64,000 nucleotides of DNA from Clytia hemisphaerica (taxonomy: Eukaryota; Cnidaria; Hydrozoa; Leptothecata; Clytiidae), in contig CACVBU010000064.1 in assembly GCA_902728285.1 (NCBI GenBank), positions 186,001 through 250,000 of the forward strand, in the 5' to 3' direction. Shown here piece after piece: positions 35,192-47,093 of the stretch; the stretch's first letter is position 1, and every line of letters starts with the position of its first letter. The notes under the pieces were generated by a model. The model ran no database searches and was not told the origin of the DNA. It was given only the letters and a program-made list of their open reading frames with translations. Position numbers and translations under genes: made by a program.

Positions 35192-35865
35192 CTCTCAGTT
35201 ATATATATATCTTGATGCATCCCCAATGTCATCCCAAGTTCAATTATACATTTTCGGCATTCTTGTTTACGTTTCGAAATATACTGTTTCCATTACTGCA
35301 CACTTATGTCTCTATTCTATTTCCTCTGTTGCTCATACCCTTTGGTACCTAGATCAGTGTATTTCGACCACTTTCAAAAACTTCTCATCTTGCCTCCTTA
35401 GTCTGCCTTTTTTGTGTTTTTATTCCTAGGGCCTTATACTTTAATTGCATCTGAGACGTGGGAATTAAGTACGTGCTATGTGAGAAAACTTTAAAAAAAA
35501 TAGATCACCATTCCATGACTAGTTGCTCAACGAACTTGGGTTTGTATCGAGTTTGCTTGTGTTGGAAATGTTCATGACATGCAAATAAGATGGAGAAACT
35601 GTTAGCAAAAAAAGAATAAAAAAGTATAAAATTGTGCCTTTGTCATATGTCTTATTTATAGCGTGATTGCTGTCTTTAATGATTTTTTGAAATTTTGACA
35701 GGGAAAAAAAGTCAAATTTAAAATGTGTGATAGCTCAAAATTCAAGTTAGAGCATCCTGTAGCTCTATACCATATAAAAAGAATGAACAAAAAATTTAAA
35801 TCCTGAAACTCACAATATCTCAACAAAACTACGTATACTTTTTTTTGGTGCACCCACTGCCGGTA

Positions 35866-36474
35866 TATATATTCTTATGACCCACATGTATTTTCAACAC
35901 CTTTCTTAGAGATAGGATTAAAAGTAAGGTCAGAATCACTGATTGAAAAAAAGATATTTTCCTCTCTGAACCTTTATTATACTGTATCATACTTACCTAT
36001 AACAATCCAAAAATTTGAACTGAGCCAACCTTTACTTAAAAACTTTCTAGTGTGACTAAATGGATGTTGATATTAGACCAATTTACTGTATTTCATTCAA
36101 GAACAAGAGCGTATCTCTTATTTTGATAGCGACTTGAAATGAAGGTGGAGTCTGGATTGCTTTGCAACCCTTTAACACAGCTAGCTTTAAATCCAGTTTT
36201 TGTCACTGACACATGCATAAGTTAAACCTTCCTATTGTAAGTAAGACAAAAATAACCAGAAATAACATAAAGTATGTTCAAGTTGTCTGACTGACTGATA
36301 ATCTTTCTTAATTTTCCATATTTTGCGTCGGGAAGTCACAAAACTGTCAGAATACTATTCAATTCCATCCTTCACTTCACCCACCATCTTTACTTCAATC
36401 CCAGGTTACATATTGTTTTACAGAAGAATGCAATTTCAGAATAAAATGAAGATAATATCCAACCCTTTCCAATA
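35866..36474. other. Gene-free spacer
   Basis: No gene, hairpin or family repeat recognised. Confidence 0.4.
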
Positions 36475-36650
36475 GCCAGACAATCTCAATCGAACGGAAT
36501 TGACGATCTAACCAGTCGAACCAAATCGAATGCAATCGACCGATTGAAATTCGATTGTCGAACGCAATCGAATCTCAATCGAATATTACCACAATTTTCA
36601 GATTCGATTGATATTCGATTGCGTTCGATTGATGTTGATTGTGATTTAAA
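36475..36650. repeat. TCGATT-rich palindromic element, truncated copy
   Basis: Begins GCCAGACAATCTCAATCGA and shares about 70 bp with the complete copy at 38291-38474. The right terminus GAGATCGTCTGGC is missing. Built largely of TCGATT/AATCGA words. Confidence 0.65.
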
Positions 36651-36885
36651 ATTTAGAGAAAAACACAAGGGGGAAAAATGTTAAAAACTGAGAAATAAGG
36701 GGGGACTTGGTCTCAAGGGTCAAATGAAAGCCCTTGCTACTTGAGGGGGGAGTAATCTTGTTTCTTTTCTGTTCCAACAGCTGATATTTCTTCGTCTTTT
36801 TCACATCGTCATTTATAATAAATTTTTTTTTATTTTTAACTCATTCTAAAATAATTTTGTTCCTGCTGTGTCCCGATCTTGCAAA

Positions 36886-37534
36886 CAGTGGCGTTGTGGC
36901 AGGGGGGCCGGGGGGCCATGGCCCCCCAGTGGAGCTTTTTTGAAGGGGCGCCGAAGAGCAAGGGGCGCCAAAAGAGATTTTTTAAACGCCCCAATCTTAA
37001 AAATCATACTTTATGCGCCTTAAATTGCACCCAGGACCAATTTTACTAAGATAATTTTAAAATACTTGCAATTTTTTTTCGCTCGCTTCGCTCGCAATAC
37101 AGTTATTTGGTAACTTCTTCGCAGTCTAGCTAATTTACAAGTTTTTGTGTACAATATAGCATTATTAAATGAAAATCTAACTGCGCCCCAAGACCAATAT
37201 GCTGTCAACAATATTGAAATCTTAAAACATCAATTTTTTCGCACGCTTCGCTCGCATTACACATTGTTTCTTTAAGTTTCTTTTCACTCTAGCAAGTCTC
37301 TAATTTGTCTATTTGTATTTAGTGATTTAGGGTAGCTTGGCAGTCGATTTAAAAAAATTTTCTAGTCGACCCCAACCATGGTGGGGCCTGTTGTTCCCTT
37401 TTCCATTCATCAAAGATAAATCTACTCTTCTCCACTAAATATTTCCTTCCTCATTATACCTAGGCAAATGAATTAGTAAAAGTTTGGAAAATTGACTTTG
37501 GCCCCTCCAGAAAGATTTTCCCACAATGCCACTG
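36886..37534. mobile_element. hAT-like non-autonomous element
   Basis: The ends CAGTGGCGTTGTGG and CCACAATGCCACTG are imperfect inverted repeats. The flanks CTTGCAAA and CTGCAAAG are near-identical and could be a decayed 8-bp target duplication, as hAT transposases make. Inside lies the palindrome GGGGGCCATGGCCCCC (36909-36925). Two related copies of a roughly 160-bp block, each with CGCTTCGCTCGCA (near 37084 and 37241), also lie inside. Confidence 0.65.
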
Positions 37535-38290
37535 CTGCAAAGCACCTAAGGCTCCAATCACATTCAGCTATGGAATTTTCCATTTCGATTCGAATGTTAC
37601 ATTCGAAAATATTTTTGTTTCCTTGGTGTGTCATCATCCTACACTACATCTAAGGCTCCAATCACATTTCAGATGGAATGTCCCGTGATTCGAAAGTTTA
37701 CATTTTTTAAAGACATTCAATTTGGAATATTTTGTCTGTTCTGCTTCTTTATGGAATAATTTCGTTCAAATGCTATCATTTCGAGGAGAGAACGATTTTA
37801 GAAAGTGTATTGTAGGGATTTTTATACCAGCGGCAGGTATATTGTTTATTGCAGTTTATCCCAGTTTATCATTCTCTACTAATATTTTAAATTTGCTGGT
37901 TAGTATATAATGATAACAAACTTTTTCACGAAAGAAAGAAATATCAGTAGAAGAGCTTCCTCAAGAGCATAAGGACTAATTTCTCAATTTTCTCTACACC
38001 CCAAAAATTAAGGGCATGTATACATAAGAATCTTGCAAATTTAAGGGGGGAGTAAATTTAAGGGGCACCTCAAAACCATCTTTAAGCCTTAATTAAGGGG
38101 GGATAAATTGATAAGGGGTGATTTGTGTTTTAAGGGGGGACTCAAAATCATGGATGAAACCATGTTGGTTCGATCGTCGATTCATTGACCCCCGGATTGT
38201 TCATCGCATAATTTCTATGGAAAATCGAAAGTAATTTCATTCGGCTTGTGATGTTTGAGAGCTTGGATGTTGGAAAGCTACAAGAATAAA
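37535..38290. repeat. Spacer with short direct repeats
   Basis: AAGGCTCCAATCACATT occurs at 37549 and 37652. TTAAGGGG-type words recur about five times between 38030 and 38150. The frame 37722-37910 is hydrophobic but unrecognised and probably spurious. Confidence 0.45.
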
Positions 38291-38474
38291 GCCAGACGAT
38301 CTCAATCGAACGGAATCGACGATCGAACCAGTCGAACAACAATCAATCCAATCGAATATTACCCAGAATTTTGACGTTCGATTGCGTTCGACAATCGAAT
38401 TACAATCAGTCGATTGCGTTCAATTTGGTTCGACTGGTTTGATCGTCGATTTCGTTTGATTGAGATCGTCTGGC
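38291..38474. mobile_element. TCGATT-rich palindromic MITE, complete copy
   Basis: The ends GCCAGACGATCTCAATCGA and the complementary GATTGAGATCGTCTGGC belong to arms of about 50 bp that include CCAGTCGAAC. The whole 184-bp unit can fold on itself. Copy related to 36475-36650. Confidence 0.8.
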
Positions 38475-38853
38475 AATAGGTTTGAGGGGGAAGGGAACGT
38501 GTCATTGAATTATCTCTAGGAGCTGTATTGTAAAATCCAAGGACCACATTGGTCCATTCCAGAATTTGGCTGTAACCAGGGGGACGGAAAGTTTTCACCA
38601 AAATTAGAAATTTCCAAGGGGAGAGAAGAAAATGTATGAATTTTCAAGACAATTGAATTAAAAAAGGCAAAAAAGAGAGGCATTTCTGATGCATTTTGCA
38701 AAAAGTACATGGATTTTCATCGGAATTTCCAACCACCACTAGAAAAGAATTATTTCCGAGGCTAGAAATAATTAAAAAAAGCACGTCATAGGGGTAGACA
38801 GAGGGGTAACAAAACTTTTCTGGAATGGCCCATTGACGACCCATCTACATAAA

Positions 38854-39008
38854 TAAACCTTTTTTCAAAGGAGGCCGACCTGATGAATAATTATGTAGTC
38901 CAGCAGAAAAACAATGATAAAACCATGCATAATTAACAATATGCATGATACAGTAATTATGCATGGCTCTATCATTGTTTTTATGGCTGGACTACATAAT
39001 TATTCAAA
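38854..39008. mobile_element. Second copy of the satellite-inserted MITE
   Basis: Starts ATAAACCTTTTTTCAAAGGA and carries the same TAATTATGTAGTCCAGC arms as 2012-2198. The inner half is in the opposite order, and the right terminal repeat is lost. Confidence 0.75.
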
Positions 39009-39774
39009 TCAGAGCAAAAGGATGGGGGAATAATGTTTTAAAATTAGTACCTTTTGACAGCAAAAAGGAATATTTGATTTGATCCAGGAGGTGGGCTTTT
39101 CGCAGACTGCAGGCTGATAGACTGAATTTCGCGTTTCGAATTCGAAAGTCGTGACCAACATGGTAGACCAGTGAAGGAGGTTGGAGCCTACTTCATACGT
39201 AGAAACCTTTTAAAGAAGTCTTGAGAATATTGGTGCTAATATATCATCAAAAAATATTATACAAAATGACTAAAAAATTAAATATTCCACAAGTAATAAT
39301 ACAGAAATTTTCGTATAGAAATTTTTATAAAAAATTATGAAAAGAATACAAAATTTTTGGGCCCGTTTTCTCACCGCCATTGTTCGTCTTCGTTTAACCC
39401 CAGCTTTCATTGGCGGTATTTCAAAAAGGGCGGCCGCCCTTCGAACCTTCTCGACCTTAAACACTTAGGAGATAACAAACTTGTGTCTTTTATTTTTTTA
39501 TTTCAGTAATTTACCTCCCTAGTATTGACCTTCCAAAGCGAATGAAATTTGTTTTTAAATCGAATTTTTTTTCCCAAAATGGTAGAGCTTGCTATGGTTA
39601 AAATTTAGCGATTCTTATCCACACACACACAGTCTTTCTTCATTCGTGGTGAAATTCTTATTCTTTTTAATTGAATTTTTTATTTCTATTTTATAGATTG
39701 TGTTTCAATTTTACCTTTCTGTGGTGTTCTATGCTAACATTTTTTTTTGACATTGTTCAAGTTTTCAAATAATT
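39009..39774. other. Upstream region of RTF2
   Basis: Presumed promoter. A CACACACACA stretch sits near 39620. The short frame 39270-39464 (minus) is unrecognised. Confidence 0.4.
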
Positions 39775-42700
39775 ATGGGTTGTGATGGAGGAACAATCCC
39801 AAAAAGACATGAACTCGTCAAAACGGCAAAGCGACCTGAACAGAAGGATAAAGACATGGATAGAAAAGCAAAATGGTCTACTTGTACAATCAGCCAACAA
39901 CCATTATCAAGTCCTGTTGTTGCTTGCGAACTAGGGAAGCTTTACAGGTATATTTTGTAAATGTGTTGGTACACCTCATCGGAAATTCCACAAAAACAAG
40001 GCCGTTTGTAAAAAATTGTTCGGTTCCCGTCACCCGACCAACCGTGATTTCTACTGAAAAATTAGAGTCGGAGAGTCAGAAACAATTTTTCCTGACAGCT
40101 GAAACTCCACCATCACCCTCCATGTTTTCTTTTCTGAGAGAAAGAGCTAGAGCAAACGCTAATCTAACCTCCAAGCAGGTCTTGAATGCGGAATCTCATC
40201 CCACGCATGCGCTCTAATAAAAGGGATGGAACCGCAGGATTATATGCCTTAGCAATGATGATCGGTTATGAGACGCTAATCTCAGCCAAAAAAACAATTC
40301 GAAACCCGTTAATTCCGTTTTCATCCCGATTTTCATGTTCAATTTTTCATTGCGGACCATATAAGCATCAAAACAAACCAGCGGAGCTTTTGTGAAGTGA
40401 AAAAGAGGCTTAGGGCGATCGAACGTCCGTTTACCGCCCTTTTCTAAGGAAAATTTCCTCCTCTCGGACTGTTTCGTTCAAACAGAAAATATTTTTCTAC
40501 CGACCGACCGACCGACCTACTTTTTTATGGTTGGGATGACGGGAACCAAGGGATTTTTTACGAACAGCCCAATCACGCTAAAATGGATCTGTTGAAATTG
40601 GGAGGCAGCCCTGTGAATCCAGGTCGGCATTCCGCAATGCCGACCTGAAAGCCGACGTAACTTGAGCTGAAGTCAGCTTTTATTTGCAGACGTAATTTAC
40701 ACTCTAAGTCGGCGTGCCGACAAAAGAAATGTTTTGGGTTGGCAAAGCCGACATAAAGAGGAAAAATATTATTTGTTAGGTTAATCTAATTGTGTTATCA
40801 TTTGATAACACATGATAATCGAGCCTCATTCCATTCTCTTTATAAAACATAAAACTTAATAACACAATTATAGAGCAGCTGAATTTGTTAGTTCGTTAAT
40901 TTTCTTCCTATTTTGTCTTTGACGACCTAAACAAGCTTCTTAGGACGGCTTTGCCGACCTAAAATGACTTTGCCGACCTACGGCCGGTTTTGGTCGGCAC
41001 TTGAGTGCCGATATGATTTTGTCTGAATTCACAGGGCTGGGGAGGTAAACATAAATGGTAGCGCGAGTAGCGCTAAAAGTTCCTGCGTAAAACAAGATAA
41101 TTCATTTGCTTATATCTGGCTTGTTTACAGTGAGTGGTCCTAAATCCCACAGCCCTGCCTAAATCCAACCTCCCAAATAACCGCTATGAAAAAAATTCTA
41201 TGTTTACAAAGATTCCCTCTCCAAGTTGAACAAAAAACTATATTGCAAGAAATCTCGAAACAAAACATCTAACAAGACGACTAAAATTTCAAGATGTCAA
41301 TTAATGTGATAAGAAAAGTGTTAGTTGTAATAATAATTACCTCTATAATTCTGAATCTGTGCTCGTGTTTAAAACGTTAACAATTTTGTAATTAGAAATT
41401 ATGTTTTTGTATAAAAAGCAGTTAATGTTTTGGTTCAATTGGTTCAGTGTAAATTCAAATCTCTCAGTTTAGTTGACACTTTGGTATCTTCATCGCATCA
41501 CAGTGAAAGGTTTGTTTTTATTTTAGTTTGTATCTTTGAAAGACCCCATCGGATTTAGGCAGGGCTGTCGGATTTAGGACCACTCACAGTATACCGTGAG
41601 ATTGGGTAACTTGCATCAGTGGAGGCTAACATGCATATCCCTCAAATGAAAGACCTGGCTGGTCATTAAAATACAAATTTAAAACAAAACAAAAATGGTA
41701 GAGTAGAGCTGCGAGCGGAGCTGTGTAATTGTATTTTAATGACCAGCCAGGTTATTCATTTGAGGGCTATGCATGTTAGCCTCCACTGATGCAAGTTACC
41801 CAATCTCACGGTATGTTCCTAAAAATACACTGAATTTGAAAAAAACGAACAAAACAAAGCTTTCAAGATGCTAGCAGAAGCTTAAAAAAGAGAAAAACAA
41901 CAACTTCGGTGGTTCTTCAGTTGATTTGGAGGCTCTTTTGGCATCAATATTTTGGGTGTTTTTTAAGGCTTTTTGCCTGAAAACTGCAATATCGCGCTTT
42001 GTTTACCTCCCAAAAATTGTTTTTTTCTCAACCCCCTTATTTAGGAGAGACAAGAGCGACTCACTTTCTGTTAGACCCGCGTTTTGACCGCGCTTAAACG
42101 CGTTTCTTAAATATGGCCCGATCTATATTATTACTTTTCACGAAATTCTCATGATGTAGATAGGCCTTTAGACTGATAGACCCTAACCATCCTAGGTCCA
42201 CCAAACATAAGCAGAACTCAACCTAATTTTGCTAGAAGGGAGAAAGTTCAAAACTTGCACAAAATGATGGGAAGGCCAAAGATTAACAAACAAAGAAAGA
42301 AAAGTCTCCTAGTTAAGAGAAAGAAATCTCCTACTTAAGAGACCTTCTCTTAAATAGAGTATATCTCTTATTTAGGGTATAATCCTCTACTGGCAGGGAG
42401 GGTTTTTAAACAATTTTTTTAACTGCTCTAAACCAGACGGTACTAATCAAACGTTTGATAGTGATTGAAGTAACCAATAATGGAGAGGTGCAATAATGAT
42501 AAATAATAATCAGTCTGTCGCAAAAAGGTTTCATATTAAAAAAACTTAGTATCCCTATACAAAAGTTGTCTTTTTTATTTCCCAAACATTTCGTTTTACA
42601 ATGTGATTACTCTTGCGGTCAGTCGGGTTCAACATATATACACGTGTGACTAGTCAAGTGACTGAAGTGGTTACTAAAACAACACAGGGACAAGTGTCTA

Positions 42701-44977
42701 AGCAACACAGATTATTTTTAAAGTAAACCAGCCGTATTAATTGTATAAAGATCCAGACTCCACCTCAATTCGCAAGTTCCTAGCAAAATAAGAGCCCAAT
42801 AAGAGACACTCTGATAAAACTCCAAAAGAGACAGGGTTGTAAGCTTTAACCCTATTAGCCCCAGGGGTGGGTAGAATCTAGCACGCTGGAGTTCTTTTGT
42901 GTATATCTCGAAAAAAAAATTTTAAACGACTTGAAACTTTCTGACTCTTTACAAAATTTTACTAAGAGTACTTGTACAAATCTTTAGGGTCATATAGGTC
43001 CTCCAGATCAGGTTTTATGACTTTATTGTGAAACATGACATAAAACCCAACTAAAATCGCTGAAAACTCAAAATTTTAAAGTGCTGATAACTTCTGAACT
43101 ATATTCAATCATTTTCAAATTTTGACACGTGATAGGCATTGACAATATAAATTTGAAAAATAAAAAAAAAATTAAAAATTATGACATCATCATTTTATGA
43201 CGTCATCAATTTTTAAAAATTTTACTCATCTTCAGCATAAATTTTAAGAAAAAATCTTCATTGAAAATGCAAAACCGACAATTATATTGAATTATCTTTC
43301 AGAATCTCTAAACAGAATTTAAATATCTTTATTGGTTCAACTGTAATAGACATTTTTGTAAACCATATATTTGGGCTTGTTTCCGACAGGTGGAAATTTT
43401 GGAATGACGTCATTGGTTTTTGAATGACGTCATCAATTTTTTTTCTTTCTGGAATTTTGTGTCATGATGGAGAACATCTGTACCAAATTTCATGGCCATA
43501 GCAGCTCTCCCAGATCAAAAATAATTGAGGATGGTACTGGTAGATTCTACCCCCCTGGGGATACAATAATCTAAAAAGCTTGGGGTTAATAGGATTAAAA
43601 GGACATTAAAAAAGAAAATTGAATGGTGGAAAAGCTATTTTTTATCTCTACTCTAAATTAATCTTGGTGAGAATGTCAATAGTTACACACGTGTATAGAG
43701 TCTGTAGCATTTTGTGGAAATACAAATCTAGTTTTCAATATCAGTGAAAAAGGTCCTGTATTTCTTTTGCCATTGTAGTTATAATGAAAAATTTATGTAT
43801 CATGAAAATTTGAAAGCTTATTTAATACTTTACAGCAAAGAATCCATTATAGAATTTCTTTTGGATCGATCAATATGTGAAACAGCAAACCACATCAGGA
43901 ATTTGAAAGATGTCAAAACACTCAAACTTACTCCAAACGCTGGTTTTGATTCAAAAGCATCCGGAACAGCAAATGAATATTATGATACACAAAGTGCACG
44001 CTTTGTTTGCCCGGTTGTAGGTTAGAACTTTAATTCTGTTAAATCTTTACGAAGTTTCTATTTATAAGATGAATTTTCAGACAAAAGCTTTTTTTGCGTT
44101 GTTTTAGGAAATAAAAAATCCACTGCTAAAAAATTAGCTGGCTTTTTTTTCAAATAGCAAATTTCTGAAAGGCTGAAAGAGCAACAATAGGTTAATTTAA
44201 TTCATCTTTAAAGATGAGAATGGATCAGATTTTTATTCCATCAAGTCAGATTTGTTTTTTTTGATATTCTGACACAAAAATGTTTCTGTAAAATTTCCTT
44301 ACTAATACGTAATAGTAGCACTCATTGGAAGATCTAGTCTAGTAGTTTTCAAAGAACAAGCACAGTTATTACAATGTAGCTATACTGATTAATAACAATA
44401 GCCAGCTATTCTTTTCATTACAGGCATTGAAATGAATGGAAAGTACAAGTTTTACACATTGTGGAGCTGTGGCTGTGTTCTTTCTGAAAGAGCATTCAAG
44501 GAGGTAGAATCTGAAACTTGCCATAACTGCGGAGAAAAATTTGATAAAGATGATGTCATTGTTTTGAATGCAGAGGGTGAAGATTTGGAAAAAATGGAAA
44601 CAAATATGAAGGAGAGACGAGAGAAAATGAAAAAGGCAAAAAAGCTAAAGAAAGAAAAGAGTAATGAGAAAAGGAAAGCAGAAAATGGTGTACATGAGTT
44701 TGCTGTCCCACAGAAGCTGAGTAATGCTAAAACTGATGATAAACAACGTCCTGCCAAAAAGCCTAAATTATCATCTGAAGTTACTGATACAAAATCTAAA
44801 ATCAATGGTAGCGGCAAAGATGTTCCAGCCAAAAAGGCTAAAAGTTCCAAATCCAAGGAAGATAAAGTTGATATCAAGCAATCGAAAGTTTACAAGAACT
44901 TATTCACCTCTAGTGAAAAGAAGAATGGTAAAGATAATCAGGCCCATTGGGTTACATACAATCCCTATCATTTGTAA
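39775..44977 (+). CDS. RTF2: Replication termination factor 2 homologue, three exons
   Basis: Exons 39775-39947, 43836-44020 and 44424-44977 join in frame (GT-AG borders) to 303 residues; the human protein is about 306. RTF2 proteins act at stalled replication forks: the yeast protein supports fork arrest at a replication barrier, and the human one must be removed from stalled forks for restart. The start MGCDGGTIPKRHELVK is the family hallmark. A zinc-binding RING-like fold follows in two parts: CTISQQPLSSPVVACELGKL in exon 1, then FVCPVVG, CGCVLSERAF and CHNCGEKF around the second junction. The C-terminal part is lysine-rich (nuclear) and ends in the conserved AHWVTYNPYHL. Intron 1 (3.9 kb) is filled with nested MITEs, intron 2 is 403 bp. 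Recognition rests on both ends of the protein and is firm. Confidence 0.95.
40000..40570. mobile_element. Inverted-repeat element in RTF2 intron 1
   Basis: The left end, about 40000-40045 (TTGTAAAAAATTGTTC then GGTTCCCGTCACCCGACC), is the imperfect reverse complement of 40525-40570. A CGAC microsatellite (40500-40517) adjoins the right arm. It begins about 50 bases after the exon 1 donor site. The interior is non-coding. Confidence 0.65.
40606..41039. mobile_element. 434-bp MITE, CAGCCCTG family, copy 2
   Basis: Same ends as 28658-29028 (CAGCCCTGTGAATCCAG and CTGAATTCACAGGGCTG) and same internal GCCGAC-rich arms. GGGAGG flanks both sides (40600-40605, 41040-41045). It carries an extra 60-bp internal stretch (near 40741-40780) absent from copy 1. 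It interrupts an older inverted repeat whose other arm lies near 41990-42015 (TTTGTTTACCTCCC). Confidence 0.88.
41129..41590. mobile_element. Inverted-repeat element in RTF2 intron 1
   Basis: The ends AGTGAGTGGTCCTAAATC (41130) and GATTTAGGACCACTCAC (41571-41587) belong to arms of about 37 bp containing CAGCCCTGCCTAAATCC and complement. The interior has no frame. Confidence 0.7.
41591..41814. mobile_element. Near-perfect 90-bp-stem hairpin MITE
   Basis: ATACCGTGAGATTGGGTAAC at the left pairs with the right end. The pairing continues for almost 90 bases, through GGAGGCTAACATGCAT and TGGTCATTAAAATAC. A loop of about 45 bases contains GAGCTGCGAGCGGAGCTG. Few mismatches are seen, so the copy is young or kept paired. 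Confidence 0.85.
42850..43594. mobile_element. TTAA-flanked MITE, CCCTATTAGCCCC family, copy 1
   Basis: TTAA flanks (42846-42849, 43595-43598). The ends are CCCTATTAGCCCC and GGGGTTAATAGGA. The body holds TGACGTCA several times (near 43199, 43403 and 43424) and is shared in inverted orientation with 50265-50922. It sits in RTF2 intron 1. Confidence 0.8.
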
Positions 44978-45186
44978 ATATTCATTTAATGTACATGATG
45001 TGTATACAGCTTTACACATTGACTATTTTTTATTGCTTTGAAGTTTTAAAGTTTATTCGATTGATTAATACGAACTTTTAAAAGATGGAGTTCTCCAAAG
45101 CTAATGTCTCATCTGCCATGATCTCACAAAGAGAATATTTTTTTCCTTTAAAGTGGTGATTTTTATTTTAATAGTATTTAACTTAA

Positions 45187-45742
45187 CCCTATTCATACTA
45201 GGCTTTTAGGGGCGGTTCAGAACTAGGGGGGGGCTTTTCCTGTACCACCCCTTAACTTTTGATCTAGTGGGTCTTTTTGGATGAAATTTGGCACAAAAGA
45301 TCCTTGTGACGTAAGGTAACTTTTGGCAAAAAAACTTTTTGATGACGTCACTCATCATGCCCAAAGTGAGCAAAAACCGAAAATTTCCTTTGTTCTTATA
45401 AATAGCTATTGTATTCTAACAAAGGCTTTAGAAAAAAGTTGCCTGAGTTTAAAATACTTATTTTATCCTAAATATTCAATAAATTACGGTTTAAACGATA
45501 TATTTGACAATGAAAATAACTTTGTATTGGAAAAGTGTCAATTTTTGTGACACCTTACTGTCAGAAATGTCATCATGCTCAAGGTGTGAAAATATTTAGG
45601 TGTCAATTTTTTTTTTATTTTGAAGCTTAATAAAAGTTAGGAATTTACAGAAAATTTCACGGCAAAAGCTCTATTATTTCAGGAGCTATTAGCAATAGTT
45701 TGACCTCCGAACAGAAAGAGCCCCCCCCTAGTCCGAATAGGG
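45187..45742. mobile_element. TTAA-flanked MITE, CCCTATTC family
   Basis: TTAA flanks (45183-45186, 45743-45746), ends CCCTATTCATACTAGG and CCTAGTCCGAATAGGG. The left side contains GGGGGGG and the right CCCCCCCC, which pair. The frame inside (45323-45550) is not protein-like. It lies 3' of RTF2. Confidence 0.8.
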
Positions 45743-46212
45743 TTAAGGAGCTACTACAAATTTTACAATTATCACTGATATCTTGATTATTTGTTTTATT
45801 TGATTCATTGCAAATTAAATTTTCACTGGTAAATTTGATCAAAGAGTTTTTTTTGGCTTAAGGCTGGGTTTTTTAGGCTTCTTAATGTTTTTTTTGATTA
45901 ATTTACTTTTGATTTATACGGTTCATAACTGTAATAATATCTCCATTGTACATAATCTTGTATTTGTCAAAAAATATAAAAATTCGTTAACAAAGCCAGT
46001 GTAGTCTGGTGTAGTAGACAAAGATGAATAAGAGAAAGGTAACCAATGTAGTGTCTAAAAAGGTAGCTGAAAATTATGTAAAATCCTTGAAACTCATTAT
46101 CTCGGTGGTCTTAGAAAAAAGATTAAATATGATGAAATCTTTTTAACACCATGTGTTTTAAGAAGTCAAGTAATGATGTGATGCAAATTCGTATAAGTCA
46201 CGGGTATTAATA

Positions 46213-46882
46213 CCGGGTGTCCCAGAAAAAAGTTCCGCTCTTTGAAGTGAATTTTCTCGAGTTCTATTAACTTTTAAATAATGAATCTTTTTGCATTGGA
46301 AAGAGGAAGGATAAACTTAAATTTTGAGGGGTCATTTATTAAATTAAGTCAACTTGATCAAAAGTTATAGCCTAAATGCTAAAACATCACTTTTCAAAAA
46401 AGTCAAAAAAGATAAAAAAAGAGGAGATCAAATCATCATAAAGAAAGTACTTCTTTTGCCAATTTATTTACGCTCAAAGTTTTTTCCATGCAGTTCTTTA
46501 AGGTGTCTTTGTTTTATTGTTAGTTCCTTTTCTTTTCTTTGTCTAATTTAACGAGCTCCCATGGGCATAATCAAGGGGCACGATGCTTTTTCGAGCTCCA
46601 AACATTCATCAAAATCTTACCAAGAGTTTCCAAAGCTTTTTGTGTCTTTGTCTTACAATGAATTTAATCCCCTCTTTTTTCGTCTTTTTTTGACTTTTTT
46701 GAAAAGTGATGTTTTAGCATTTAGACTATAACTTTTGATCAAGTTGACTTAATTTAATAAATGACCCCTCAAAATTTAAGTTTATCCTTCCTCTTTCCAA
46801 TGCAAAAAGACTCTTTATTTAAAAGTTCACAGAACTCGAGAAAGTTCACTTCAAAGAGCGGAACTTTTTCTGGGACACCCGG
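46213..46882. mobile_element. Mariner-type foldback MITE with about 230-bp arms
   Basis: TA duplications stand at 46211-46212 and 46883-46884. The ends CCGGGTGTCCCAGAAAAA and TTTTTCTGGGACACCCGG pair, and the arms stay complementary for roughly 230 bp. The middle 200 bp is unique. No transposase. It lies between RTF2 and DCAF6, ending about 210 bp before the DCAF6 start codon. Confidence 0.88.
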
Positions 46883-47093
46883 TATAAATTCTGCTCCACT
46901 CATTTTAGAAATCCTTGTATCAAAATGTTTTATCTTATCCGCTAATTAACTTTAACTGTAATCTCTTCAAATATGTTTATTTTTTCACTCTTAGTTGAAA
47001 AATGAAAAACATATAAAAATGATAAATGATTAATTGTAACAAAAAATGTGAAAACCCTTAATGATATGATTGAAGGGTGTATAAAACCCCCTG

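Larger units (their letters stand above)
31173..35863. mobile_element. 4.7-kb element with mariner/Tc1-like ends and no transposase
   Basis: The ends (left starting CCGGGTGCACC, right ending GGTGCACCCACTGCCGG) and about 200 bp inside them are inverted copies. TA lies outside both ends (31171-31172, 35864-35865). TA duplication and the CCGGGTG start are typical of Tc1/mariner. No transposase frame is present. Instead the interior carries a smaller MITE (31453-31832), a TATA-containing segment with a possible exon (32040-32475), a long non-coding stretch and a hairpin array (35024-35191). It may be a MITE that captured other DNA, or two independent insertions. Confidence 0.65.

Noticed and set aside
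37081..37250. CGCTCGCTTCGCTCGC repeats as a CpG-island promoter
   Set aside because: They are short duplicated words inside a hAT-like element, without a gene start nearby.
44452..44877. Minus-strand 141-codon ORF
   Set aside because: Antisense of RTF2 exon 3, whose lysine codons give a Ser/Leu/Phe-rich shadow.
46354..46551. Lysine-rich plus-strand ORF in the mariner MITE
   Set aside because: Lies across the foldback arm and loop, with no transposase motif.
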